DNA of 10,193 nucleotides, taken from positions 1-10,193 of the forward strand of contig JAFLUO010000069.1 of NCBI GenBank assembly GCA_022508705.1, in the 5' to 3' direction. Positions 1 through 7,109 of the stretch are shown here, piece by piece (within the stretch, counting starts at the first letter, position 1; every line of letters starts with the position of its first letter). The notes beneath the pieces are model-generated. The model ran no database searches and was not told where the DNA came from. It saw only the letters and a list, made by a program, of their open reading frames with translations. The position numbers and the translations under genes were made by a program. This stretch comes from Oscillospiraceae bacterium (GTDB lineage: Bacteria > Bacillota > Clostridia > Oscillospirales > Acutalibacteraceae).

Positions 1-152
1 GTTCTGCTGCAGCCGATTATATTTTCACTTTTTCCGCTGACGGAATTAAATGCGGCTTTAACACGGGCTTCCACCGTGTCTCCGTTATTTTGAATCTGCC
101 AGCCGTGAAAATGCGTTCCGTCATACCGCAAGGTTAAAAGTAAATTGCGCAT
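1..152 (-). CDS. truA: tRNA pseudouridine synthase A, N-terminal part (cut by window edge)
   Basis: TruA isomerises uridine to pseudouridine at positions 38-40 of the tRNA anticodon arm, in the cytoplasm. Fifty complete codons are present. The protein starts MRNLLLTLRYDGTHFHGWQ, the typical first beta strand and YDGTxFxGWQ motif of the family. It runs to IIGCSR (residues 45-50) plus two bases of the next codon, consistent with Thr. In TruA the catalytic Asp follows directly in the (S/G)RTDxGVHA motif, so the active-site residue lies just outside the window. The family is usually about 245 residues, so roughly four fifths is missing. The ATG at 152 was chosen because translation from it gives the full family N-terminus and GGTGA precedes it. 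The start lies inside ecfT: the two genes overlap by 32 nt in different frames, so coupled translation is likely. The ecfA1-ecfA2-ecfT-truA order is standard in Bacillota and supports the call. Confidence 0.93.
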   Translation of the reverse strand, partial: MRNLLLTLRYDGTHFHGWQIQNNGDTVEARVKAAFNSVSGKSENIIGCSR

Positions 153-963
153 TATACTCACCGAATTTAATATTTAAGAATATTACGCCTGCAACGAAAG
201 CAACGGTCAAAAGTAACGCCGCCCAGTCGCCCTTTTTGAATTTAAGCGTATTCATCGTAGTCTTCCCCTTACCGCCGTTATAGCAGCGGCAGGTCATGGC
301 GTATGCTAATTCATACGCTCTTCTTGTTGCATTGAAAAGCAGCGGAACAAAAAGCGGTATGAGCATTTTTGCACGCTTAAAAATATTTCCGCTTTCAAAA
401 TTTGCGCCTCTTGATTTTTGCGCTGAAATAATTTTATCCACCTCGTCAATAAGGGTTGGAATAAACCTTAACGCTATTGTCATTATCATCGTTACGATAT
501 TAAAATCTATCCCCAGCTTCGTAAGCGGCGCAAAGGTGCGGTCAAGCCCGTTTGTCATAGATGTGGGCGAGGTTGTGTAAGTGAGCATTGTGCTCATTAC
601 AATCAAAAATGAAATACGGAATGTAAGGAATACCGCCTCTAAAAGTCCGCCGCTTGTAATTTTAATTTTCCAAAATGATATTAACGGAACTCCCGTTTTC
701 ACGTAAATTATCTGCAAAAGTGATGTAATGATAATTACAAAAAGAATAGGTTTAAGACCTTTGATAACCGTTTTAAGCGGCACTTTTGAAATAAATGTTA
801 CAGCAAGCGCCACGGAGATGCAAAGAGCGAGGGAAACAAAATTATTTGTAAGCACTATCGTTATGATAAAAACGAAAGTATATAAAAGTTTTGTGCGCGG
901 ATCAAGACGGTGAATTACGGAATTTAAGGGGAAATACTGCCCTATTGTTATGTCTTTAAGCAT
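121..963 (-). CDS. ecfT: ECF transporter transmembrane component EcfT
   Basis: EcfT is the membrane scaffold of energy-coupling factor transporters. It joins the EcfA1/EcfA2 ATPases to exchangeable substrate-binding S proteins for vitamins or metal ions. The 280-residue length is normal for the family. Residues 12-26 hold the typical N-terminal segment with HRLDPRTK. Hydrophobic segments lie at about 26-58 (two helices), 72-90, 108-130 and 245-266. The cytoplasmic coupling region (about 140-240) carries the first Arg motif, S184-R185-G186, in AQKSRGA, and the second as C225-R226-C227 in AMTCRCY, where the textbook form is ARG. GGGAGGGG precedes the ATG at 963. The start overlaps the ecfA2 stop by 8 nt, and the 3' end overlaps truA by 32 nt. 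No S-component gene lies next to it, which fits a group II ECF module shared by S proteins encoded elsewhere. The family call is secure; the transported substrates cannot be read from this window. Confidence 0.95.
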   Translation of the reverse strand: MLKDITIGQYFPLNSVIHRLDPRTKLLYTFVFIITIVLTNNFVSLALCISVALAVTFISKVPLKTVIKGLKPILFVIIITSLLQIIYVKTGVPLISFWKIKITSGGLLEAVFLTFRISFLIVMSTMLTYTTSPTSMTNGLDRTFAPLTKLGIDFNIVTMIMTIALRFIPTLIDEVDKIISAQKSRGANFESGNIFKRAKMLIPLFVPLLFNATRRAYELAYAMTCRCYNGGKGKTTMNTLKFKKGDWAALLLTVAFVAGVIFLNIKFGEYNAQFTFNLAV

Positions 964-1822
964 ATGTATCCCCTCCCGTCAAAACGCGTTTGATTTCAAG
1001 GTAAGCCTGCTCGACAGTATACACTTTTTCGCTGACAGGGTATCCCATAGCGTGCAGTTTTGCGAAAACCTCCGTAATTTGCGGAACAGAAAGACCGACT
1101 TCACAAAGTTTTTCGCTTTGTTCAAAGACCTCGTCAACAGTACCTGTCATTAAAACCTTTGAGTTATACATAACAATAACCTTTGAGGCGATTTTTGCCA
1201 CATCATTCATACTGTGAGAAACGATCACAACGGTTTTGCCCGTGCGGTCACGGTAATTTTTAATAAGCGATAAAATCTGCTCTCTGCCCTTAGGGTCAAG
1301 CCCTGAGGTAGGCTCGTCAAGTATAAGAACTTCAGGCTCCATTGAAATAACACCCGCAATGGCAACACGCCTTTTTTCTCCTCCTGAAAGGTCAAAGGGG
1401 TGAGTTTTGAAGGCTACTTCGGGAATGCCTACATATTTTGCGGCATCACGGACACGCTTGTCAACCTCCGCTTCAGTTAGTCCCATATTTTTAGGTCCGA
1501 AAGCAATATCCTCATAAACCGTATTTTCAAAAAGCTGATATTCAGGGTACTGAAAGCAAAGGCCCACACGAAAACGAGTTTCAAGGGTTTTAGCCTTTGA
1601 GGAACGAATGTCCTCTCCGTCAATTAAAACTCTGCCCGAGGTTGGCTTTAAAAGGCCGTTGAGCTGTTGCATTAACGTGCTTTTTCCCGAGCCTGTGTGC
1701 CCGATTACTGCAACAATTTCGCCTTTTTCTATTTCTATATTAACTTTATCAAGGGCGGTCACGCAAAAGGGCGTTCCCTCACCGTAGATATAAGATAAAT
1801 TTTCCGTTTGCAAAAGAGACAT
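956..1822 (-). CDS. ecfA2: ECF transporter ATP-binding protein EcfA2
   Basis: This is one of the two ATPase subunits that drive ECF vitamin or metal import from the cytoplasmic face of the membrane. The 288-residue protein has every ABC ATPase element: Walker A GHTGSGKST (41-49), Q-loop Gln91 in CFQYPEYQLF, signature LSGGE (145-149), Walker B VLILDE (165-170), D-loop SGLDP and switch His203 (VSH). The QYPEYQLFE form of the Q-loop and the LSGGEKRRVAIAG signature are typical of EcfA2 rather than EcfA1. About 75 C-terminal residues after the switch His match the EcfA C-terminal extension. The ATG at 1822 is 2 nt after the ecfA1 stop, and its GAGG Shine-Dalgarno lies in the last ecfA1 codons. It overlaps ecfT by 8 nt. 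It is expected to heterodimerise with EcfA1 and bind EcfT. No unusual residue is seen. Confidence 0.96.
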   Translation of the reverse strand: MSLLQTENLSYIYGEGTPFCVTALDKVNIEIEKGEIVAVIGHTGSGKSTLMQQLNGLLKPTSGRVLIDGEDIRSSKAKTLETRFRVGLCFQYPEYQLFENTVYEDIAFGPKNMGLTEAEVDKRVRDAAKYVGIPEVAFKTHPFDLSGGEKRRVAIAGVISMEPEVLILDEPTSGLDPKGREQILSLIKNYRDRTGKTVVIVSHSMNDVAKIASKVIVMYNSKVLMTGTVDEVFEQSEKLCEVGLSVPQITEVFAKLHAMGYPVSEKVYTVEQAYLEIKRVLTGGDTYA

Positions 1823-1824
1823 AT

Positions 1825-2676
1825 TTAACCTCGATCAAGAATTTTTGCCAAAGAAGCAACAAGTTCGTCAACGCTTAAATGATCGCCTGAAATTTCGATT
1901 CCGTCATTTTTAAGCATTTGAGCCAAAGCGCAGGTTTGCGGTACGTCAAGCCCCAAACCTCGAATAAAATCAACATCGGAAAAAATTTCCCTCGGAGTGC
2001 CGTCAAGAACTAAATGAGCATCGTCCATTACAATAATTCTTTCGGCTTCGCAGGCTTCTTCCATGTAATGAGTAATAAACACAACCGTTATGCCAAGCTC
2101 TTTGTTTAAGCGCTTCATAGCGTTCATTACGTCTCGCCTGCCCTCAGGGTCAAGCATTGCGGTCGGCTCGTCAAAAACGATACATTGAGGCTGCATTGCA
2201 ATTATTCCCGCAATGGCAACTCTCTGCTTTTGACCGCCTGAAAGCTTGTGCGGCTCATGCAGTCTGTATTTATACATACCCACAACATTCAGCGCCTCGT
2301 CAACACGTCTGCGTATTTCGGCAGGCTCTATTCCTAAGTTTTCAGGACCGAAAGCAACGTCCTCTTCAACTATTGTTGCGACTATTTGGTTGTCGGGATT
2401 TTGGAAAACGACACCTACCGTCTGTTTTATTTTCAGCTCGTCGTCTTCATTTTTTGTGTTCATTCCGAGAACGTAAACGTCTCCCGATTCAGGGATTACA
2501 AGCCCATTGGAGAGCTTGGCTACGGTAGATTTTCCCGAGCCGTTGTGACCGAGAACTGCTACAAACTCGCCTTTTTTTATTTCGAGAGAAAGATTTTCGA
2601 CTGCGGGTGGGAGCGGTTGCCCGTCACCGTCGTACCGAAAAGTTACGTTTTCAAATTTTAAAATTGTATCTGCCAT
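1825..2676 (-). CDS. ecfA1: ECF transporter ATP-binding protein EcfA1
   Basis: This is the partner ATPase of EcfA2 in the ECF module. The 283-residue protein carries Walker A GHNGSGKST (43-51), Q-loop Gln92 in FQNPDNQ, signature LSGGQ (145-149) within LSGGQKQRVAIAG, Walker B CIVFDE (165-170), D-loop AMLDP and switch His203 (ITH). FQNPDNQIVATIVEEDVAFGPENLG is the usual EcfA1 Q-loop region. The start at 2676 has AAAGGA about 6 nt upstream and directly precedes the usual short N-terminus before the first beta strand (ILKFENVTFRY). It follows the methyltransferase gene by 31 nt, the widest junction in block two after the promoter. It is followed after 2 nt by ecfA2. ATP hydrolysis by the EcfA pair is known to tilt the S component through EcfT; the substrate here is unknown. 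Confidence 0.96.
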   Translation of the reverse strand: MADTILKFENVTFRYDGDGQPLPPAVENLSLEIKKGEFVAVLGHNGSGKSTVAKLSNGLVIPESGDVYVLGMNTKNEDDELKIKQTVGVVFQNPDNQIVATIVEEDVAFGPENLGIEPAEIRRRVDEALNVVGMYKYRLHEPHKLSGGQKQRVAIAGIIAMQPQCIVFDEPTAMLDPEGRRDVMNAMKRLNKELGITVVFITHYMEEACEAERIIVMDDAHLVLDGTPREIFSDVDFIRGLGLDVPQTCALAQMLKNDGIEISGDHLSVDELVASLAKILDRG

Positions 2677-2688
2677 AATTTTTCCTTT

Positions 2689-2708
2689 GGGTTGAGAGAG
2701 TCAAACCC
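2689..2708 (-). repeat. Small inverted repeat between methyltransferase gene and ecfA1
   Basis: On the minus strand GGGTTTGA, a CTCTC loop and TCAACCC can form a 7-bp stem with one bulged T. It begins at the last base of the methyltransferase stop codon and ends just before the AAAGGA ribosome-binding site of ecfA1. There is no U-run after it, so it does not look like an intrinsic terminator. It could act as an mRNA stability or processing element, or be chance. Only the pairing is seen; any role is inference. Confidence 0.3.
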
Positions 2709-3580
2709 TAAATTGTATTTTTTGACCAAATTGCCGATGCTCCGCAGGGTAAGACAAGCCCTTTAGAAGAGGTTTTAAGCCCTATTTCACTGCCCGTTAC
2801 CTCTCCTCCGAATTTATTTCTAACGACAGCACCTAAAATATATTCCATAACAGACGGCGAAAGCCCCGTTGTATAGGAATTTATAAGCATCATAAGAGGG
2901 TCGTCAGACAAAACCCCGGTACAAAGCTCCACAAATCCGTAAACCTCATTTTCAAGCTTCCAGACCTCCCCGCCCGGGCCTCTGCCGTAAGAGGGCGGGT
3001 CCATAATGATTATATCGTACTTATTTCCACGGCGAATTTCCCTCTGAACAAATTTTATACAGTCGTCAACTATCCAGCGCACAGGTTTTTCCTCCACGCC
3101 TGAGGACACGGCATTTTCTTTTGCCCAAAGAGTCATTCCCTTTGACGCATCAACGTGAACAACAGATGCTCCTGCTTTGAGAGCGGAAACCGTTGCGCCG
3201 CCTGTGTACGCAAACAAATTGAGAACACGAACAGGTCTGCCTGCATTTTTTATTATATCTGCAGTTAAATCCCAATTTACTGCCTGCTCAGGGAAAAGCC
3301 CCGTATGCTTAAAGCCCATTGTTTTAATATTAAAGGTTAAATCTCTGTAGTTTACAGTCCAAAAATCGGGAATTTTATGCTTTATTTCCCAATTTCCTCC
3401 GCCAGAGCTTGAGCGGTGATAAATTGCATCTGCCCGTCTCCAAAGGGGATTTTCCTTTTCGGTTTTCCAAATAACCTGCGGATCGGGGCGAATAAGCGTA
3501 ATGTTTCCCCAACGCTCAAGCCTTTCGCCGAAAGAACTGTCTATAAGTTCATAATCCTGCCATTTATCTGCAATGCGCAT
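2708..3580 (-). CDS. Class I SAM-dependent methyltransferase, COG1092/RlmI-like, no PUA domain
   Basis: This is a probable nucleic-acid methyltransferase using S-adenosylmethionine. The 290-residue protein has a Rossmann-fold catalytic core. Motif I is LNLFAYTGGAT (120-130), the acidic ribose-binding residue is Asp144 in VHVDASKGM, motif III is D172-D173, and motif IV is DPPSYGRG (194-201). The DPPSYGRG form is typical of the RlmI-like 23S rRNA methyltransferase group. The N-terminal ~75 residues (YELIDSSFGERLERWG, RPDPQVIWK) replace the PUA domain of E. coli RlmI. After motif IV the segment LINSYTTG (232-239) stands where the m5C enzymes usually carry a Cys-containing SCS motif, so the modified base is uncertain. 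The ATG at 3580 shares one base with the glmM stop (TAATG), with GAAAGG upstream, so translation is probably coupled. The family call is firm; the target is unknown. Confidence 0.85.
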   Translation of the reverse strand: MRIADKWQDYELIDSSFGERLERWGNITLIRPDPQVIWKTEKENPLWRRADAIYHRSSSGGGNWEIKHKIPDFWTVNYRDLTFNIKTMGFKHTGLFPEQAVNWDLTADIIKNAGRPVRVLNLFAYTGGATVSALKAGASVVHVDASKGMTLWAKENAVSSGVEEKPVRWIVDDCIKFVQREIRRGNKYDIIIMDPPSYGRGPGGEVWKLENEVYGFVELCTGVLSDDPLMMLINSYTTGLSPSVMEYILGAVVRNKFGGEVTGSEIGLKTSSKGLVLPCGASAIWSKNTI

Positions 3581-4929
3581 TATACTAACCTTTCTTCAAT
3601 AACCTTCGCTATACACTCTGCTAAATACTGAATTTTCTCGTAATCCTTGCCCTCAAGCATTACACGAACAAGTGGCTCCGTGCCTGATACACGCACAAGA
3701 ACACGCCCGTCGTCGCCCAGTTCTTCACTCGCTTCTCTAATTGCAAGCTGAACCTCTTCATCCTTTTCAAGTCTTGTTTTACCGAAATTTGATACACGGA
3801 CATTGATAAGAACCTGCGGAAATACCTGCATTTCATTTGCAAGCTCTGAAATCTTTTTGCCCGTTCTTTTAAGAACATTTAAAACCTGAATTGCGGACAT
3901 CTGCCCGTCGCCCGTTGTGGCGTGGTCAAGGAAAATAATGTGACCTGACTGCTCGCCGCCGATTGAATACCCGTTTGCAACCATATTTTCAAGAACATAT
4001 CTGTCCCCTACTTTTGTTTTTTCGCAATGAATACCGTTTTCCTCGCAGAATTTAAAGAAGCCCATATTACTCATTACGGTAACAACGGCAGTATTATTTT
4101 TAAGAGTTCCTTGCTGTTTCATATATTTTGCGCAAAGGGCAATTACCTTGTCACCGTCAATAATTTCGCCGTCTTCATCAACAATAAGCATTCTGTCTGC
4201 ATCGCCGTCAAAGGCAAAGCCTATGTCGCACTTATTCTCTACAACGAACTTTTGAAGACCTTTCATATGAGTTGAGCCACAATTTTCGTTTATATTTGTG
4301 CCGTTTGGCTCTGCATTGATTATATAACACTCAGCGCCCAAACGGGTAAACAAAGCTTTTGCGGTAACGGAAGCCGAGCCGTTTGCACAGTCAAGGGCAA
4401 TCTTCATACCTTTAAAATCACCGTCTGAGGTCATAGCCAAATGGAAAATGTAATCGTCAACGGCAGAATCGGAAAAATGAACATTGCCAACGTCTCCGCC
4501 CAGCATTACGGGTGGTAATTTAGTTTCATCAAGGATTATTTCTTCAATTTCATTTTCAAGCTCGTCGGGAAGCTTGTATCCGTTATTTTGGAAAATCTTA
4601 ATTCCGTTATATTCACAAGGATTATGCGATGCGGAAATCATTACGCCTGCATCGTAATTATATTCCTTAACAAGAAATGCAACTGCCGGTGTTGGAACAA
4701 CGTCTAAAATGAGCACATCTGCGCCCACTGAGCAAAGCCCTGCGCTGATGGCGGAAGCCAGCATATGTGACGATGCTCTTGTGTCCATACCGATTAAAAC
4801 TTTAGGTTTATGTGAACAGCTCTCTGTTAAAACCATTGCGGCGGCTCTGCCTATTTTCATTGCAAGCTCACATGAAAGCTCACTATTTGCAACGCCGCGT
4901 GCGCCGTCTGTTCCGAATAATCTTCCCAT
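3580..4929 (-). CDS. glmM: Phosphoglucosamine mutase
   Basis: GlmM interconverts glucosamine-6-phosphate and glucosamine-1-phosphate, feeding UDP-GlcNAc for peptidoglycan, in the cytoplasm. The 449-residue length is typical. The N-terminus MGRLFGTDGARGVAN is diagnostic. The phosphoserine loop MISASHNP places catalytic Ser101. The metal-binding loop is DGDADR (241-246), the sugar-binding loop is GEQSGH (325-330), and the C-terminal phosphate-binding loop is RVSGTEPLVRVM (413-424). The GEQSGH loop and the MGRLFGTDGARG start separate it from phosphoglucomutase and phosphomannomutase relatives. The ATG at 4929 lies 21 nt after the ruvB stop, with AAGGGG about 9 nt upstream. In many Bacillota glmM sits beside cdaA/cdaR; neither is here, and it is instead placed between ruvB and a methyltransferase gene. 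All key residues are intact. Confidence 0.97.
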   Translation of the reverse strand: MGRLFGTDGARGVANSELSCELAMKIGRAAAMVLTESCSHKPKVLIGMDTRASSHMLASAISAGLCSVGADVLILDVVPTPAVAFLVKEYNYDAGVMISASHNPCEYNGIKIFQNNGYKLPDELENEIEEIILDETKLPPVMLGGDVGNVHFSDSAVDDYIFHLAMTSDGDFKGMKIALDCANGSASVTAKALFTRLGAECYIINAEPNGTNINENCGSTHMKGLQKFVVENKCDIGFAFDGDADRMLIVDEDGEIIDGDKVIALCAKYMKQQGTLKNNTAVVTVMSNMGFFKFCEENGIHCEKTKVGDRYVLENMVANGYSIGGEQSGHIIFLDHATTGDGQMSAIQVLNVLKRTGKKISELANEMQVFPQVLINVRVSNFGKTRLEKDEEVQLAIREASEELGDDGRVLVRVSGTEPLVRVMLEGKDYEKIQYLAECIAKVIEERLV

Positions 4930-4950
4930 AAATCTAATCCCCTTAAAAAG

Positions 4951-5973
4951 TTATAGTAAAGATGTCTGATGCTCTAATTTTAAATGCTTGTAAGCGAGCG
5001 GGGTAGCAACTCTGCCCCTCGGTGTTTTCGCAAGGAAGCCTATCTGCATAAGATAAGGCTCATAAACGTCCTCAATAGTAACGGCCTCTTCGCCAATTGT
5101 TGCGGCAATAGTTTCAAGCCCCACGGGGCCGCCGTTAAAGTTTCTAATCATAGTTGTGAGCATTAAACGGTCAATATTGTCAAGACCTTTTTCGTCAATT
5201 TCCATTCTGCCGAGGGCAATTTTTGCATTGTCACGGTCGATTACGCCGTTACTCATAACCTGTGCAAAGTCCCTTGCACGCTTTAAAAGTCTGTTTGCAA
5301 TTCTGGGCGTACCCCTTGAACGGGATGCTATTTCAAGCGCACCGTCGTCCTCTGCAAAAATATCAAGAATCCCAGCACTACGCTTTACAATCTCGGCAAG
5401 CTCTTCTGGTGTGTAAAGCTCCAGACGGAGAATTACGCCGAAGCGGTCACGAAGCGGAGCTGTTAGCTGACCTGCTCTTGTTGTTGCGCCCACAAGTGTA
5501 AAATGCGGCAAATCAAGTCTTATTGAACGGGCGGAAGGACCTTTGCCTATAATAATATCAAGAGCATTATCCTCCATGGCAGGGTAAAGAACCTCTTCAA
5601 CAGCACGGGACAGACGGTGAATTTCATCTATAAACAAAACATCTCCGTCGTTAAGATTTGTAAGAAGAGCAGCTAAATCACCCGGCTTTTCAATTGCAGG
5701 ACCGCTCGTTACTCTTATTTGTACTCCCATTTCATTGGCAATTATGCCTGCAAGAGTGGTTTTGCCAAGTCCCGGGGGTCCGTAAAGCAAAACATGGTCA
5801 AGAGTTTCCCCACGATTTTTAGCGGCATCAATATAGATTTTCAAATTCTCCTTAACCTTTTCCTGACCGATGTATTCATTAAGGGTCTTTGGACGAAGAG
5901 AATTTTCAATATCTTTATCGGTTTCGGTAAAATCGGGAGTTATTATACGGTTTTCATTATTTTCAAAATCCAT
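4951..5973 (-). CDS. ruvB: Holliday junction branch migration ATPase RuvB
   Basis: RuvB is the AAA+ hexameric motor that pumps DNA through a RuvA-bound Holliday junction during recombinational repair. The 340-residue protein shows N-terminal LRPKTLNEYIGQ (26-37), Walker A GPPGLGKT (65-72), Walker B LFIDEIHR (113-120), sensor 1 region GATTRAGQL (162-170), LRDRFG (174-179) with the arginine-finger position, sensor 2 GTPRIANRLL (221-230), and the C-terminal winged-helix segment GFLAKTPRGR (312-321). The ATG at 5973 is 9 nt after the ruvA stop. Its AGGAG Shine-Dalgarno overlaps the ruvA TAG, so RuvA and RuvB production is likely coupled. No key residue is missing. It belongs with ruvC and ruvA upstream as a full RuvCAB set. 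Confidence 0.98.
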   Translation of the reverse strand: MDFENNENRIITPDFTETDKDIENSLRPKTLNEYIGQEKVKENLKIYIDAAKNRGETLDHVLLYGPPGLGKTTLAGIIANEMGVQIRVTSGPAIEKPGDLAALLTNLNDGDVLFIDEIHRLSRAVEEVLYPAMEDNALDIIIGKGPSARSIRLDLPHFTLVGATTRAGQLTAPLRDRFGVILRLELYTPEELAEIVKRSAGILDIFAEDDGALEIASRSRGTPRIANRLLKRARDFAQVMSNGVIDRDNAKIALGRMEIDEKGLDNIDRLMLTTMIRNFNGGPVGLETIAATIGEEAVTIEDVYEPYLMQIGFLAKTPRGRVATPLAYKHLKLEHQTSLL

Positions 5974-5982
5974 AATCTACTC

Positions 5983-6579
5983 CTATTTAGAAAGCAGTTT
6001 TAGCGCCTGCTTAATAAGTTCTTCAACAGAAAGTGCGGGGTCAAGATTGCTGACCGCAAGGGATGCTTCGGATTGGTTATATCCAAGCATTACAAGGGCG
6101 GCAACAGCCTCTGCCGTAACGCTGTTCTTTGAAACGGACGAAACTGCCGCAACTTCTTCCTGCGTACTCACTGACAATGCGCCGATTTTATCTTTAAGCT
6201 CCAAAGTAATTCTTTGGGCTAATTTTGCGCCTATGCCTACGGCTTTTGTGAGAGCTTTATAATCCCCTGCCGCAATGCTTAAAATAATTTTATCTGGCGT
6301 GTATTCGGAAAGCAACGACAGCGCCATTTTAGCGCCAACTCCCGAAACGTTTATCAGCATTTTGAAGCAGTCAAGCTCTTCCTTGTCATAAAAACCGTAA
6401 AGCTCAATAGCGTCCTCACGAACATTAAGATAAGTAAAAAGAGTTACCTTTTCGCCTATAATAGAGCATTTACTTGCAGTTTGCATACTTGTAAAGCAGA
6501 GAAAAGCGACTCCGCCTGACTCAACAGCTACAAAATTCGTACTGTAATCAACAACATTTCCTGAAACTGAATAGAACAT
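5983..6579 (-). CDS. ruvA: Holliday junction DNA-binding protein RuvA
   Basis: RuvA binds the four-way junction as a tetramer, holds it open and recruits RuvB. The 198-residue protein has the expected three domains. The first is an N-terminal OB fold (about 1-62) ending in the conserved REDAIELYGF, with the acidic-pin residues Glu55 and Asp56. The second is a double helix-hairpin-helix, INVSGVGAKMALSLL (76-90) and KAVGIGAKLAQRITLELKD (112-130). The third, after a Ser/Val/Ala-rich linker (about 135-152), is a RuvB-binding domain containing ALVMLGYNQSEA (161-172). The start at 6579 is 3 nt after the ruvC stop; GAGG lies in the last ruvC codons about 7 nt before the ATG. The N-terminus MFYSVSGNVV resembles the clostridial form rather than the proteobacterial MIGRLRG form (from memory, not searched). 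Confidence 0.97.
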   Translation of the reverse strand: MFYSVSGNVVDYSTNFVAVESGGVAFLCFTSMQTASKCSIIGEKVTLFTYLNVREDAIELYGFYDKEELDCFKMLINVSGVGAKMALSLLSEYTPDKIILSIAAGDYKALTKAVGIGAKLAQRITLELKDKIGALSVSTQEEVAAVSSVSKNSVTAEAVAALVMLGYNQSEASLAVSNLDPALSVEELIKQALKLLSK

Positions 6580-6582
6580 AAA

Positions 6583-7080
6583 CTACCTCATTCCTAATCT
6601 GCCGAGCATTGAACCGCTGGCGTGTGCGTGGCAAATCGCCATTGCAAGAGCGTCTGCCGTGTCATCGGGCTTCGGAATTTTTTCCAGCTTTAAAATAACT
6701 CTCGTCATTTCCTGAACCTGCTTTTTTTCAGCTCTGCCGTAGCCTACAACACTTTGTTTTACCTGCAAGGGAGTATATTCAAAAATCGGAATATTATTCT
6801 GAACTGCCGCAAGGTTGATAACTCCCCTCGCCTGAGCTACATCAATAACCGTTTTAGCGTTAGTGTTATAGAAAAGCTTTTCAATTGCCAAAGCCTGCGG
6901 CGAATAGCGTTTCATTATGGTGTCGATACCGTCATAAACCATTTTAAGACGGTCGTTAAAGGGCGTTTTCGCCTCAGTCGTAACTGCACCGTAATCTATA
7001 ACACTGAATTTATTAGCGTTGTATTCAATTACTCCCCAGCCGACTATTGCATAGCCCGGGTCTATGCCTAATATAATCAC
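6583..7080 (-). CDS. ruvC: Crossover junction endodeoxyribonuclease RuvC (GTG start)
   Basis: RuvC is the dimeric Mg-dependent nuclease that cuts Holliday junctions after RuvAB branch migration. The 165-residue protein has an RNase-H-like fold beginning IILGIDPGYAIVGWGV. By alignment with E. coli RuvC the four catalytic acids are Asp7, Glu67 (AIEKLFY), Asp140 and Asp143 (PDDTADALA). VAQARGV (81-87) and YTPLQVKQSVVGYGRAEK (102-119) are also family motifs. The start codon is GTG, read as Met: the bases at 7080-7078 give GTG, and GAGG at 7090-7093 stands 9 nt upstream. No in-frame ATG nearby would restore the conserved first strand. It is the first gene after the promoter at 7110-7138. Having ruvC in front of ruvAB is usual for Clostridia; Bacilli lack ruvC and use recU. 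Confidence 0.97.
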   Translation of the reverse strand: MIILGIDPGYAIVGWGVIEYNANKFSVIDYGAVTTEAKTPFNDRLKMVYDGIDTIMKRYSPQALAIEKLFYNTNAKTVIDVAQARGVINLAAVQNNIPIFEYTPLQVKQSVVGYGRAEKKQVQEMTRVILKLEKIPKPDDTADALAMAICHAHASGSMLGRLGMR

Positions 7081-7089
7081 GATACACTA

Positions 7090-7093
7090 CCTC
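7090..7093 (-). promoter_or_regulatory. Shine-Dalgarno site supporting the ruvC GTG start
   Basis: GAGG in the context GTGAGGTAG lies 9 nt before the GTG at 7080. It falls within a predicted short leader of about 22 nt. It is the only good ribosome-binding sequence between the promoter and ruvC and supports the non-ATG start. Confidence 0.7.
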
Positions 7094-7109
7094 ACATTAA
7101 ATTCATAGT

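Noticed and set aside
2157..2528. 123-codon open frame on the plus strand within ecfA1
   Set aside because: It lies opposite ABC ATPase motifs that are all intact. The translated product has no recognisable features.
4930..4990. Possible internal promoter before glmM (TTAGAG / TATAAC)
   Set aside because: The -35-like hexamer is poor and the -10 box is imperfect; in AT-rich DNA this is expected by chance, and glmM is only 21 nt from ruvB.
5870..6262. 130-codon open frame on the plus strand across the ruvA-ruvB junction
   Set aside because: It is a shadow of two well-supported genes, with no family motif and no independent promoter or good ribosome-binding site seen.
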